Shown: positions 15,229-23,988, numbered from the stretch's first letter. The stretch: 58,178 nucleotides of DNA from an uncultured Oscillospiraceae bacterium (GCA_934591745.1 CAKTPQ010000007.1:1-58178), one strand, 5' to 3'. Translations and numbers: made by a program. The notes: a model not told the origin generated them from the letters alone.

Positions 15229-15757
15229 CGCGGCGGCTCAGATCAAAGAAACGCTGACGGCCCGAGAGGTCGTGGAATTTTACGGCTTCACACCGAATAG
15301 AGGCGGCTACATTCACTGCCCCTTTCACGCAGGCGACAACAACGGGAGCCTGAAGGTCTATGACGGCGACAGAGGATGGCACTGCTTCGGGTGCAACGCC
15401 GGCGGAACGGTCATTGACTTTGTGATGAAACTGTTCGATATATCCTTCCGGCAGGCGGTACTGCGCATCGACAGCGACTTTGGCCTGCGCCTTACATATG
15501 AGCAGCCCGACCCCAAGGCGCGGTCTGCGCTGTTGGAAAAGCGGAGGGAAGAGCAAGCGGAAAAGGCCCGACGCAGTGCAGAATACAGGGTACTGGCGGC
15601 AGAGTACCGGCAGTGCTTTGAAACGGTGAAATACTTCCCGCCGGTGCTGTGTGCGGACGGCAGCATCTGGATACATCCTCTGTATCCGGATGCGCTGAAG
15701 GCCATGCCCGCGCTGGAAGCAAGATTGGACGAGATACTGGAGGCTGGATTTGGATAA
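15206..15757 (+). CDS. CHC2 zinc-finger primase-domain protein
   Basis: 183 aa. HCPFHAGDNNGSLKVY then WHCFGCNAGGTVIDFV is the CHC2 zinc-binding domain of DnaG-type primases (CxxH ... CxxC). No TOPRIM catalytic core follows, so it may only recognise template or work with the DUF927 helicase encoded next. ATG 15206 follows AGGAGG by nine bases and overlaps the end of ssb. Confidence 0.85.
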   Translation: MKATCRSDAAAQIKETLTAREVVEFYGFTPNRGGYIHCPFHAGDNNGSLKVYDGDRGWHCFGCNAGGTVIDFVMKLFDISFRQAVLRIDSDFGLRLTYEQPDPKARSALLEKRREEQAEKARRSAEYRVLAAEYRQCFETVKYFPPVLCADGSIWIHPLYPDALKAMPALEARLDEILEAGFG

Positions 15758-17615
15758 GAAACGAGAGATCGTACCGAATTGGCGGTACACGGAGGATGAT
15801 TTTCTGTATACCACGCTGCCATACGAAGAACTGCGGGAGTATGCCGATAATCCATTTGTCCACCAGCGGATGATCGAGGCCATGGCACGGTATGCCGCCG
15901 GCGTTGGATTCAAGCAGCTGAAGAAGTTCTACAAAGCATATTTGACCGGCCTGAAGCAGAGTTCTTCCGGCGGCACGGTCTATGTGGGCGGGAATCCCAC
16001 CTGTTTTGACGGTCAGCCGATGGAGCTGAACGCCGGAGACTGGGAGGCGGATGACGGCGGTATCAGGCGAAACTTCGGCGGCGTGGACTGCGTGGCCTGT
16101 CCGCATCCGGTGATGCCGGTGGAGCGTCTGGTAAACATCGACACCGGCGAGGAGAAGCTGCGGCTGGCGTTCCGCAAGGGCGCCATCTGGCGGCGGCACA
16201 TCGTGGAAAAAAAGGTGTTGGCCAGCGCCAACAAAGTAACGGAATTGGCGGGGATCGGTATCGCCGTCAACAGCGAAACGGCACGGAATTTTGTCCGCTA
16301 CATCGGCGATCTGGAGAACCTGAATTATGACATCATACCGGAGCGGAAGAGTATAGGACGGTTCGGCTATATCGCCGGAGAGGGCTTTTCGCCCTATGTG
16401 GACGGATTGATCTTTGACGGCGACGCCAACTTTGCCGCCATGTTCCAGACGGTGCATGAGCGCGGCAGCTTTGAGAAGTGGCGGCAGATGGCCGCAGAGG
16501 TACGGGCTATGTCTGTAACGGCAAAGATCGTGCTGGCGGCGTCCTTTGCATCGCCGCTGCTGCAGCCGCTTGGATGCCTGCCATTCTTTGTTCACCTGTG
16601 GGGCGTCGACAGCGGCACCGGCAAGACGGTAGCCCTGATGGTAGCCGCCAGCGTGTGGGGCGACCCTGCCGTAGGCAGCTACGTCAAGACATTCGACGGG
16701 ACGGCTGTTGGTATGGAGAAGACCGCCGCGTTCCTGAACAATCTGCCGCTGTGCCTGGATGAACTGCAGTTGGCCAAGGACGCAAAAGGAAAGACCAACT
16801 TTGATGTGTACAGGCTCGCGCAGGGCGTGGGGCGCACACGGGGAAACCGGTCAGGCGGCGTGGACAGGACACCAACGTGGCAAAACTGCATTCTGTCCAC
16901 GGGGGAAAGTCCCCTGACGGGGCAGGCGTCCGGCGCCGGCGCGGTGAACCGAGTGATCGATATCGAGTGCAAGGCCAACAGCGTAGTCATTACGGACGGT
17001 ATGCGGGTGTCCGGCGCGGTGAAGCGGAACTTTGGTCACGCGGGAAAAGCCTTCGTGGAGAAGCTGTATGCCGCTGGGGACGATGTGCCGCAGGAGATCC
17101 ATGACAGATATCAGGTGTTGTTCAAGACGCTGGCGGCGCAGGACACCACGGAGAAGCAGGCCATGGCGGCCGCTGCTATTGTGCTGGGCGATGAGCTGGC
17201 CTGCCGCTGGATCTTCGGCGGGACGGAGCAGCCCGTGACGATGGAGCAGATATCCGAATTCCTGACGTCCCGTGCGGCGGTGTCCGCCGGTGAGCGGGCT
17301 TATAAGTATCTGTGCGACTGGGTATCCCAGAACTCCAACAAACTGACGGGCAAAACGGACAACGGAGATGTGCTGGGTACACTGGACGGCTGCCGTGCCT
17401 ATATCATCCGCTCTGTTTTTGAACGGGTCTTGCAGGACGCGGGTTACAGCATGAAGGCGACGATCTCATGGCTGAAGCAGGCTGGTTTGATCGAGACACG
17501 GGCCAAGAATAACACGAAAGCCCGCCGCATCAATGGTGTTCCTACGGAGTGCTTTTGTCTGCTCCTGCCTGATATTGAAGAAGAAATTGACGAAACGGAC
17601 GAATTACCGCTGTAA
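15750..17615 (+). CDS. DUF927-family phage replicative helicase/ATPase
   Basis: 621 aa. The middle carries Walker A GVDSGTGKTV (about 290) followed by LCLDELQLA (Walker B-like) and LSTGESPL, typical of DUF927 proteins, which are thought to be replicative helicases and often follow CHC2 proteins. A helix-turn-helix-like tail (YSMKATISWLKQAGLIETRAK) may bind DNA near the candidate origin that follows. The start is TTG 15750 with GGAGG six bases upstream, overlapping the primase gene by eight bases. Confidence 0.85.
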   Translation: MDKKREIVPNWRYTEDDFLYTTLPYEELREYADNPFVHQRMIEAMARYAAGVGFKQLKKFYKAYLTGLKQSSSGGTVYVGGNPTCFDGQPMELNAGDWEADDGGIRRNFGGVDCVACPHPVMPVERLVNIDTGEEKLRLAFRKGAIWRRHIVEKKVLASANKVTELAGIGIAVNSETARNFVRYIGDLENLNYDIIPERKSIGRFGYIAGEGFSPYVDGLIFDGDANFAAMFQTVHERGSFEKWRQMAAEVRAMSVTAKIVLAASFASPLLQPLGCLPFFVHLWGVDSGTGKTVALMVAASVWGDPAVGSYVKTFDGTAVGMEKTAAFLNNLPLCLDELQLAKDAKGKTNFDVYRLAQGVGRTRGNRSGGVDRTPTWQNCILSTGESPLTGQASGAGAVNRVIDIECKANSVVITDGMRVSGAVKRNFGHAGKAFVEKLYAAGDDVPQEIHDRYQVLFKTLAAQDTTEKQAMAAAAIVLGDELACRWIFGGTEQPVTMEQISEFLTSRAAVSAGERAYKYLCDWVSQNSNKLTGKTDNGDVLGTLDGCRAYIIRSVFERVLQDAGYSMKATISWLKQAGLIETRAKNNTKARRINGVPTECFCLLLPDIEEEIDETDELPL

Positions 17616-17660
17616 ACGTGGGGAACTGCGCGGAAACGTGGGGGTGCGCCCCCACGCCCT

Positions 17661-17687
17661 CAAAGCCTTTGATACCAACGGTTTGCG
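17661..17687 (+). repeat. 27-bp direct repeat, copy 1
   Basis: Starts CAAAGCCTTTGATACC and ends ACGGTTTGCG; identical to 17848-17874. It flanks the A+T-rich centre of the candidate origin. Confidence 0.9.
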
Positions 17688-17847
17688 GCGAAATTTTTCG
17701 GGGTGTGGGGATGTGGGGAACACATACACACGCTATATAGGGGTAAAAAATAATCACATACACATACCAAACGTATGGTACATATACGTATGTGTGCAAG
17801 GCATAAATTTTTTTGCAAAAATTATCCCCACACCCCCACACTTGCCG

Positions 17848-17874
17848 CAAAGCCTTTGATACCAACGGTTTGCG
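17848..17874 (+). repeat. 27-bp direct repeat, copy 2
   Basis: Exact copy of 17661-17687, start-to-start distance 187 bp, same orientation. Confidence 0.9.
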
Positions 17875-17930
17875 CGTGGGGATATGTTCCCCACAGCGCC
17901 CCACGTCCCCACAAAAATAGGAGGCATGAC

Positions 17931-19451
17931 ATGGAATTGCGCGATTATCAGCGCGAATGCATCAAGACCATAGAAGCGCAGCCGCCGGGGTCGTACCTGT
18001 GCCAGATGGCCACGGGGCTGGGCAAGACGGTGACGTTTGCCAACATACCACGGCAGGGCCGCAACCTGATTTTGTCCCACCGCGAGGAGCTGGTGCGCCA
18101 GCCCATGAAATACTACGATTGCAGCTACGGCGTGGAGCGGGCGGGAGAGCACAGCCACGGCGAGGAGGTAGTGAGCGCCAGTGTACAGACGCTGGTGCGG
18201 CGGCTGGACAAGTTTGCACCGGACGCCTTTGACACCATCATCGTGGATGAAGCCCACCACGCGGCGGCCAACACCTACCGGAAGATACTGGACTATTTCA
18301 AGCCACGGCTGACGCTTGGATTTACCGCCACCCCCAACCGGGGCGACAAGGTGCGGTTGGACACGGTGTTCTCGGACATCATCTTTGCCCGCGACCTGCG
18401 ATTCGGCATCCAGAATGGCTATCTGTGCGACATCTACTGTATGCGGGTGGATATCGGCTACGATCTGAGCGCCGTACATACCCGCGCCGGAGATTACGCG
18501 CCGGGAGAGCTGGACGAGGCTATGGAGGGTACGGCGGACGCCATTGCCGAGGCTTACGGGAAATACGCCAAGGGCGCCACGCTGATCTTCGCCGTCAGCG
18601 TACATCACGCCAATGAGATCGCGGCGAAGATACCCGGCGCTGTGGTGGTGACGGGCGAGACGAAGGACAGGGCGGCTATCATCGAGCGGTTCACGGCGGG
18701 AGAGATCCCCTGCATCGTCAACTGCATGGTGTTCACCGAAGGGACGGATATTCCACGGGTGGAGACGGTCATTATTGCGCGGCCCACCCAGTCCGACAGC
18801 CTGTACAGCCAGATGGTGGGACGGGGCCTGCGGCTCTACCCCGGCAAGCCACGGCTGACGCTGATCGACTGCGTGGGCATCACGGGGCGGGCGTCCATCT
18901 GCACGGCTCCGTCGCTGCTGGGTATCGACATGACCAACGTACCGAAGGCCAAGCAGAACGAGCTGGAGGGGCTGCTGTTTGAGCTGCCCATGAAGGCACT
19001 GGCCGCATCGGATTGCCCGGAGAGCTGGATCCGAAATGTGGAGATCGTAGACCTGTGGGCCAAGGAGCAGAAATACCAGACCCACGATGTGAACTGGTTC
19101 AAGCTGCCGGACGGGTCGATGGTGCTTTCTCTGCTGGGGCATGAGCGGCTGGTGCTGTCGCCGCAGGATGAGCTGGGCATGACCCGTATCACACTGGGGG
19201 ATATGACGTCGGACAAGCGGCCCATGCAGAGTGCGCTGGACAGCTGCTATGTGTGGCTGCTTCGGCAGCGCAAGGAGCAGGCGTATATCTGGAATACGCA
19301 GGAGGTCAAGCGCTGGGGGCGGAATCCCGCCACGGATAAGCAGCTGACGATGATCCGGAAACGCTGCAAGGGGTTTGACACGGAGGGGCTGACCAAAGGG
19401 CAGGCCAGCCAGATCCTGAACCGCCTGATGAGTAAAGGAGGAAGGCTGTGA
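17931..19451 (+). CDS. DEAD/DEAH-box superfamily 2 helicase
   Basis: 506 aa. Q-like RDYQRECI, Walker A GLGKT (near 30), DEAH followed by H (near 105), TATPNR (near 130), FTEGTDIP and motif VI QMVGRGLR. All core helicase motifs are present, followed by a C-terminal extension of about 170 residues. It is expected to unwind DNA in phage replication. AGGAGG lies seven bases before ATG 17931; the gene begins directly beside the candidate origin. Confidence 0.92.
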   Translation: MELRDYQRECIKTIEAQPPGSYLCQMATGLGKTVTFANIPRQGRNLILSHREELVRQPMKYYDCSYGVERAGEHSHGEEVVSASVQTLVRRLDKFAPDAFDTIIVDEAHHAAANTYRKILDYFKPRLTLGFTATPNRGDKVRLDTVFSDIIFARDLRFGIQNGYLCDIYCMRVDIGYDLSAVHTRAGDYAPGELDEAMEGTADAIAEAYGKYAKGATLIFAVSVHHANEIAAKIPGAVVVTGETKDRAAIIERFTAGEIPCIVNCMVFTEGTDIPRVETVIIARPTQSDSLYSQMVGRGLRLYPGKPRLTLIDCVGITGRASICTAPSLLGIDMTNVPKAKQNELEGLLFELPMKALAASDCPESWIRNVEIVDLWAKEQKYQTHDVNWFKLPDGSMVLSLLGHERLVLSPQDELGMTRITLGDMTSDKRPMQSALDSCYVWLLRQRKEQAYIWNTQEVKRWGRNPATDKQLTMIRKRCKGFDTEGLTKGQASQILNRLMSKGGRL

Positions 19452-19654
19452 AGCTGTACATTTCACGGGAAGCAGACCGCGATCAGGTCTGCATGATCCT
19501 CTGACGGAACGGCTACACCGTGCGGCAGGGCAAGGGCAAGAGAGACACCGGAGACACCAAGAAATCATCTTATGTGGAGGTATTGGAAGATGGCATCGGA
19601 AAGACAGCATCAGCAGGCGGTCATGAAGTGGTCGCGTCAGCCGACGGTGCGTGA
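19448..19654 (+). pseudogene. Small phage gene interrupted by an in-frame TGA
   Basis: GTG 19448 overlaps the helicase stop. The frame MKLYISREADRDQVCMIL is cut by TGA at 19502-19504 and then continues RNGYTVRQGKGKRDTGDTKK to 19654. Both halves look like one small protein (NGYTVRQGK is coherent after the stop). All recognisable genes nearby use TGA as stop, so recoding is unlikely; a TGG-to-TGA or CGA-to-TGA substitution would explain it. The tail overlaps the VRR-NUC gene start. Function unknown. Confidence 0.6.
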
Positions 19655-19964
19655 GCAGTGGCCGGAACTGGCGCTGCTGCACCACATCAAGAACGAGACC
19701 ACCGGCGGCGCGGCGGAGGTAGCCGCCGACAAGGCTATGGGCGTCAAGAAAGGCGTTCCCGATCTGTGTCTGCCGGTGGCGCGGAATGGCTACCACGGCC
19801 TGTACATCGAAATGAAAACGCCCAGCGGCAGGGCGTCGGAGGCCCAACGCTGGTGGGTAGAACATTTGATGGCGCAGGGATACTATGCCGCCGTATGCCA
19901 CGGCTATGATGCGGCGGTACACATTCTCACATGGTATCTGTCGCTTCCGAAGGAGGTGCGGTGA
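19590..19964 (+). CDS. VRR-NUC domain nuclease
   Basis: 124 aa. The core GVKKGVPDLCLP...GLYIEMKTPSG...QRWWVEHL gives the PD-(D/E)XK residues (Asp, then E-x-K) and downstream Gln of the VRR-NUC family, a Holliday-junction-resolvase-like group common in phages. It probably resolves branched replication or recombination intermediates before packaging. GGAGG at 19576-19580 supports ATG 19590. Confidence 0.88.
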   Translation: MASERQHQQAVMKWSRQPTVREQWPELALLHHIKNETTGGAAEVAADKAMGVKKGVPDLCLPVARNGYHGLYIEMKTPSGRASEAQRWWVEHLMAQGYYAAVCHGYDAAVHILTWYLSLPKEVR

Positions 19965-20305
19965 TGGCGGAGGTATCCAGAGTGGAGCGGGCTGCTATGC
20001 AGGGGGAGCCGATACCCACCGGATGCTCATGGCAGGAGATGACGGAGTACATTGCTCTGCGTGCCCTGTACTGGGGCTACCGGCACAAGGTCTTCACACG
20101 GGAGGAAGCCAGCGCCATGAAGCAGAGGCTGCGAAGCGAACTGGATAACGTGGAGCGCGGATATGCGTTTGAGCGGAAATGCTGGGACAATGCCGCACGG
20201 CGCTATAAGGAGACGGAGCGAGCCAAAACCGCCTACCGGAAGGAGCGGACACTGACGGCTGCGGACGCTTTGGTGGCGGTGTTGGACGGGCTGGGCAATG
20301 ACTAA
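19964..20305 (+). CDS. Phage protein of unknown function, helical
   Basis: 113 aa, mainly helical, with WQEMTEYIALRALYWGYRH and a long charged helix (ERGYAFERKCWDNAARRYKE). AGGAGG stands upstream of ATG 19964, which overlaps the end of the VRR-NUC gene. No family was recognised. Confidence 0.65.
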   Translation: MAEVSRVERAAMQGEPIPTGCSWQEMTEYIALRALYWGYRHKVFTREEASAMKQRLRSELDNVERGYAFERKCWDNAARRYKETERAKTAYRKERTLTAADALVAVLDGLGND

Positions 20306-20501
20306 TTTGGCCTGTGTTTTTTGGCGGTATTTTGGTCAGATACTTTCCGCCTTCTTCGGGGGGAACGTAAGTATTTCGGAACAGAAACACCGGAGGCCGC
20401 TGAAAACACAAGGCTTTGCACACAGCAGAACCAACCAAAACGCATACCTCTGTTTTGAGGGGGTGTTTATGTTGGCCGCGGAGGAAATTTTTACAGGGTA
20501 A
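20298..20501 (+). CDS. Doubtful small reading frame
   Basis: 67 codons from ATG 20298, overlapping the previous gene by eight bases but lacking a good ribosome site. Its composition (rich in Phe, Gln and Asn) differs from neighbours. It may be real or just open by chance; the stretch 20306-20534 otherwise has no gene. Confidence 0.25.
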   Translation: MTNLACVFWRYFGQILSAFFGGNVSISEQKHRRPLKTQGFAHSRTNQNAYLCFEGVFMLAAEEIFTG

Positions 20502-20534
20502 AGTATCTTCTCCGCACAGTTGAAGGAGGACAAC

Positions 20535-22373
20535 ATGGTATATGCACAAGAGACGATGACCGGCGAGATCATCGTAGACAATTTCGCCGGCGGCGGTGGA
20601 GCATCCACGGGTATTGAGATCGCCACAGGCCGATTGGTGGCGCTGGCCGTCAACCACGACCCGGCGGCCATCCTCATGCACCGCACCAATCACCCTTATA
20701 CGGAGCATTTCCAGGCGTCCGTGTGGGACATTGACCCCAAGGCCGTGTGCCGGGGGCGGCCTGTGGGACTGGCGTGGTTTTCGCCGGACTGCAAGCACTT
20801 TTCTAAGGCTAAAGGCGCCGCTTTGGTTGACCGGAAGATTCGCGGCCTCGCGTGGATCACCCTGCGGTGGGCGGCAACGGTACGGCCCCGCGTCATCATT
20901 CTGGAGAATGTGGAGGAGTTTCGGACGTGGGGGCCGGTGCGGAAGGGAAAGCCGGTGAAGAAGCTGGCGGGCACCACGTTCCGGAAGTTCATCCGACAGC
21001 TGGAGGAACTGGGCTATGACGTGGAGTATCGGGAGCTGATCGCGGCGGACTACGGTGCGCCCACCTCCCGCAAGCGGTTCTACCTGATTGCCCGCTGCGA
21101 CGGACGGCCCATTGTGTGGCCGGAGCCTACCCACAGCAAGACCGGCGCGGACGGACTGCCCAAGTGGCGCAGCGCGGCGGAAATCATCGACTGGAACCTG
21201 CCCTGCCCGTCGGTTTTCGCAACAAAGGCGGAGATCATGGACAGGTACGGCCTGAAGGCGGTGCGGCCGCTGGCGAGTAACACCATGCGCCGCGTCATTC
21301 GCGGTGTGGACAAGTTCACCATCCGCAGCGGCAAGCCGTTTATCGTGCCCACGGGGTACGGTGAGCGAAAGGGGCAGGCACCCCGCGTGCATGATCTTGA
21401 CGCGCCGTTACCCACCGTGGTCAGCACCGGCAAGGAGAACCTGTGCAGGCCCCTGCTGGCGCCCGTGACGGTGACCAACACCAGCAACAGCGTAGGCGGA
21501 ACTGTCGGTGCGCCGGTACATACCGTGACGACCGCAGGGAATCAGATGCTGGTAACGCCGAGCCTCGTAAGCATCGGGCAAACCGGCGGCGGGGACAGGA
21601 TCAGAGATATACGGGAGCCTGTACCAACAACGGTATCGAAGCAGGAAGCCTGCCTGGTGGCCCCGTCTCTCATCCAGTACCATACCGAGCAGGCGGAGAG
21701 TGTCCGGGCGTCCGGACTGGGTGCGCCCATCAACACCGTGGACGCCTCCAACCGCTACGGCCTGACCTGCGCCAATCTGGTGGAGTATTACACCGGCGGG
21801 CGTCCGCTGGATGTGGCAGAGCCCATGCACACCGTCACCAGCCACGACCGCGAGGCGGTGGTAGCGGCCCATGTGGTGAAGTTCAAGGGCGACAATGTGG
21901 GAACGCCGCCTTCGGAACCTTTGCAGACAGTGACGGCCAGTGCTGGGAAAGAGCGGGCGTGCAGCGGCGGGACATTTGCCGTGTGCAAGGCACAGCTGGC
22001 GAAGATGCGCAGCGGTGACGATCTGGGCCACTGGCCCGAGATTCGCGCCCTGCTGAATGAATTCTGCGGCTATGCGCTGGCGGAGGATGATGTGTTGCTG
22101 CTGGAGATCGGCGGCGCGCTGTACTACATCGCGGATATCGGTCTGCGGATGCTGTCTCCCCGCGAGCTGTACAATGCGATGGGGTTCCCACCGGACTACA
22201 TCATCGACCGTGATTATTTGGGCAACGAGTACAAAAAGAGCGCACAGGTGGCGCGGTGCGGCAATGCGGTGTGTCCGCCGGTGGCGTCCGCCTTGGTGCG
22301 GGCAAACCTGCCGGAGTGGTGCGGCGTACGCATCACCACCATGGCGCAGCTGCTGGACTGCGTGGCGGTGTGA
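20535..22373 (+). CDS. C5-cytosine DNA methyltransferase with repeated central region
   Basis: 612 aa. Motif I DNFAGGGGASTGIE, catalytic-loop motif IV SPDCKHFSKAKG (SPDC instead of the common PC), motif VI LENVEEF and motif VIII APTSRKRFYLI lie in the first 200 residues. Motifs IX-X (FPPDYII, ARCGNAVCPPVA) are at the end. Between them (about 275-505) six units share a pattern like (A/E)P-x-x-TV(T/V)S...L-APxLV. They occupy the target-recognition region. Likely role: marking phage DNA against host restriction. AAGGAGG precedes ATG 20535. Confidence 0.9.
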   Translation: MVYAQETMTGEIIVDNFAGGGGASTGIEIATGRLVALAVNHDPAAILMHRTNHPYTEHFQASVWDIDPKAVCRGRPVGLAWFSPDCKHFSKAKGAALVDRKIRGLAWITLRWAATVRPRVIILENVEEFRTWGPVRKGKPVKKLAGTTFRKFIRQLEELGYDVEYRELIAADYGAPTSRKRFYLIARCDGRPIVWPEPTHSKTGADGLPKWRSAAEIIDWNLPCPSVFATKAEIMDRYGLKAVRPLASNTMRRVIRGVDKFTIRSGKPFIVPTGYGERKGQAPRVHDLDAPLPTVVSTGKENLCRPLLAPVTVTNTSNSVGGTVGAPVHTVTTAGNQMLVTPSLVSIGQTGGGDRIRDIREPVPTTVSKQEACLVAPSLIQYHTEQAESVRASGLGAPINTVDASNRYGLTCANLVEYYTGGRPLDVAEPMHTVTSHDREAVVAAHVVKFKGDNVGTPPSEPLQTVTASAGKERACSGGTFAVCKAQLAKMRSGDDLGHWPEIRALLNEFCGYALAEDDVLLLEIGGALYYIADIGLRMLSPRELYNAMGFPPDYIIDRDYLGNEYKKSAQVARCGNAVCPPVASALVRANLPEWCGVRITTMAQLLDCVAV

Positions 22374-22386
22374 GGGAGGCGAAAGC

Positions 22387-23460
22387 ATGATGCACGTTAA
22401 CCGGCCACTGACACATGAGGCGGCGATGAAGCTCATGGCGCTGGATGTGCGGGACAAGGAGACGCTGACCTACGAAAAGCTGGACGAGTGGTATACCGCA
22501 TGGGGCGGGCAGTGCTACGTTTCGTTTAGTGGCGGCAAGGACAGCACAGTGCTGGCGTATCTGGCGGCTCGGTATCTGGCGAGTTTCAGGACGCCGCCGT
22601 GGGAGCTGAATCTGGTGTTTGTGAACACCGGGCTGGAATACCCTGAAATTCAGAAGTTCGTGAATGAGTACGCCGCGTGGCTGCGGAGAGAGTTTCCGCG
22701 TATCACCGTAAACCTTGTGCGGCTACGTCCGAAGATGAACATCCGGCAGGTGGTGACAAAGTACGGGTACAGCGTTGTGAGCAAGGATGTGGCGAGTTGC
22801 ATCGAAAACGCAAGGCAGAACCCGGACGGGCGGCGGATGAAGCGCTTGCGGGGTGAAGTTATGCGGAAAGATGGCCAGCCGTCTGTTTACAACTGTGAAA
22901 AATGGGAGTATCTGCTGTATGCGCCATTTAATATTTCTGACAGGTGCTGTGCCGCTATGAAAAAAGCGCCGGCGAAAACCTATGAACACAAAACGGGGCA
23001 GCAGGCCACAACGGCGGTGATGGCGGAGGAAAGCAGACTTCGCATGACGTATTGGCTGAAAGCTGGCTGCAACGCCTTTGAAGGAAAGCGGCCTATGGGG
23101 AAGCCCATGAGTTTCTGGACGGAGCAGGATGTATTGCGGTTTATCGTTGACCACCAACTCCCCTACGCCAGCGTGTACGGCGACATCGTGGCCAGCGACG
23201 GCGAGAACGACTACGATGCGACGCTGGTAGACTGCCCGCTGCATTGTACGGGGTGCCAGAGGACGGGCTGTATGTTCTGCGGCTTCGGTGCGCACCTCGA
23301 AAAAGGCACCAACCGCTTTGAACGCATGAAACTGACGCACCCGAAGCACTACCAATTCTGCATCGGCGGCGGTGCAGTTGACGTGGACGGGCTGTGGAAG
23401 CCAACGAAGGACGGACTGGGCTATGCCAAGGTGCTGGACTACATAGGCGTCAAATACTGA
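22387..23460 (+). CDS. PAPS-reductase/DndC-like PP-loop enzyme
   Basis: 357 aa. PP-loop SGGKDST at 48-54 binds ATP, followed by FVNTGLEYPE. Near 280-300 a cysteine cluster (DCPLHCTGCQRTGCMFCG) could hold an iron-sulfur centre. PAPS reductases of sulfur assimilation and DndC of DNA phosphorothioation share this fold. It sits directly after a DNA methyltransferase, with no sulfur-assimilation genes, so a nucleic-acid thiolation or modification role is inferred. GGGAGG supports the tandem ATGs at 22387/22390. Confidence 0.85.
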   Translation: MMHVNRPLTHEAAMKLMALDVRDKETLTYEKLDEWYTAWGGQCYVSFSGGKDSTVLAYLAARYLASFRTPPWELNLVFVNTGLEYPEIQKFVNEYAAWLRREFPRITVNLVRLRPKMNIRQVVTKYGYSVVSKDVASCIENARQNPDGRRMKRLRGEVMRKDGQPSVYNCEKWEYLLYAPFNISDRCCAAMKKAPAKTYEHKTGQQATTAVMAEESRLRMTYWLKAGCNAFEGKRPMGKPMSFWTEQDVLRFIVDHQLPYASVYGDIVASDGENDYDATLVDCPLHCTGCQRTGCMFCGFGAHLEKGTNRFERMKLTHPKHYQFCIGGGAVDVDGLWKPTKDGLGYAKVLDYIGVKY

Positions 23461-23475
23461 AAGGAGGAGAAATAG

Positions 23476-23655
23476 ATGGCACGGTATTTCAGAATTATGG
23501 AGATCGACGAAGATACCTTTATGCGCACGACAGGCGATTTTCTTGACTGTAATTTGGTGGTCGCCCCGGTAGCTGGGGACGTTTATGTGGCTGTCGATGA
23601 TACGGAGGAGGACGAGATCGCTGTCGATCTGAATATGTTCGGAAAGGAGTGGTGA
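23476..23655 (+). CDS. Small acidic phage protein, 59 aa
   Basis: MARYFRIMEIDEDTF... with an acidic DDTEEDEIAVDL stretch. AAGGAGG lies 10-16 bases upstream of ATG 23476. No family was recognised. Confidence 0.6.
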   Translation: MARYFRIMEIDEDTFMRTTGDFLDCNLVVAPVAGDVYVAVDDTEEDEIAVDLNMFGKEW

Positions 23656-23660
23656 GACCG

Positions 23661-23843
23661 GTGAAGGATGAGGTTTGCCCCTACGGAAGCGACTGCTTCA
23701 CCTGCCGTCTGCCGGACTGCAGGTGTGCGGGAAGCTGTGCCAGCCGGTACAACCGTCTGCCCGGGGAACGGACGAAAAGCGATGCGGCGCGGAAGGCGTA
23801 TAGGAAAAAGATGGAGAAAAAGGAGGGTACGAAAGATGAATGA
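23661..23843 (+). CDS. Small cysteine-rich phage protein
   Basis: 60 aa from GTG 23661. Six cysteines fall in CPYGSDCFTCRLPDCRCAGSC, a pattern suited to zinc binding, before a basic tail. A GTG at 23652 is also possible. Small cysteine-rich proteins of this kind are frequent in this region of Firmicutes phages. Function unknown. Confidence 0.6.
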   Translation: MKDEVCPYGSDCFTCRLPDCRCAGSCASRYNRLPGERTKSDAARKAYRKKMEKKEGTKDE

Positions 23844-23988
23844 GCAGGAGGCGGCGAAGGTGCTGCGGGACTATCTGGAAAACAGGGAGATGCCGGCGGT
23901 GGTATATGCAGCCATCTGTCTGGCTGTCGACCGGCTGGAGGGCAGCCGGGGCCGGAGCGTCATGGAGTATCGGGAGGGTCGGGTATGA
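23836..23988 (+). CDS. Small phage protein, 50 aa
   Basis: MNEQEAAKVLRDYLENREMP..., helical, with AAGGAGGG upstream; it overlaps both neighbours by a few bases. No family was recognised. Confidence 0.55.
   Translation: MNEQEAAKVLRDYLENREMPAVVYAAICLAVDRLEGSRGRSVMEYREGRV

Larger units (their letters stand above)
17616..17930. other. Non-coding iteron-rich region, candidate phage replication origin
   Basis: Gene-free 315 bp inside the replication module. About ten copies of a GTGGGGA-like heptamer occur: plus-oriented at 17618, 17638, 17705, 17713 and 17876; inverted (TCCCCAC, CCCCCAC or GCCCCAC) at 17825, 17833, 17888, 17898 and 17906. Their orientation mostly reverses around an A+T-rich centre (about 17735-17825) with TATATAGG, GTATGGTAC and ACATATACGTATGT symmetries. 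A 27-bp direct repeat flanks the centre. This is the architecture of an iteron origin next to DUF927 and SF2 helicase genes; origin activity is inferred. Confidence 0.6.

Noticed and set aside
17661..17874. 27-bp direct repeat pair as a CRISPR array
   Set aside because: Only two copies, 160 bp apart with repeats and palindromes between, and no cas genes; origin-like structure explains it better.
19502..19504. TGA recoding to an amino acid in the prophage
   Set aside because: Many intact phage genes here end in TGA and no long gene contains in-frame TGA; a local nonsense change is simpler.
17754..19922. 722-codon frame opposite the SF2 helicase and nuclease genes
   Set aside because: Antisense shadow; it also crosses the non-coding repeat region and has no recognisable domain.
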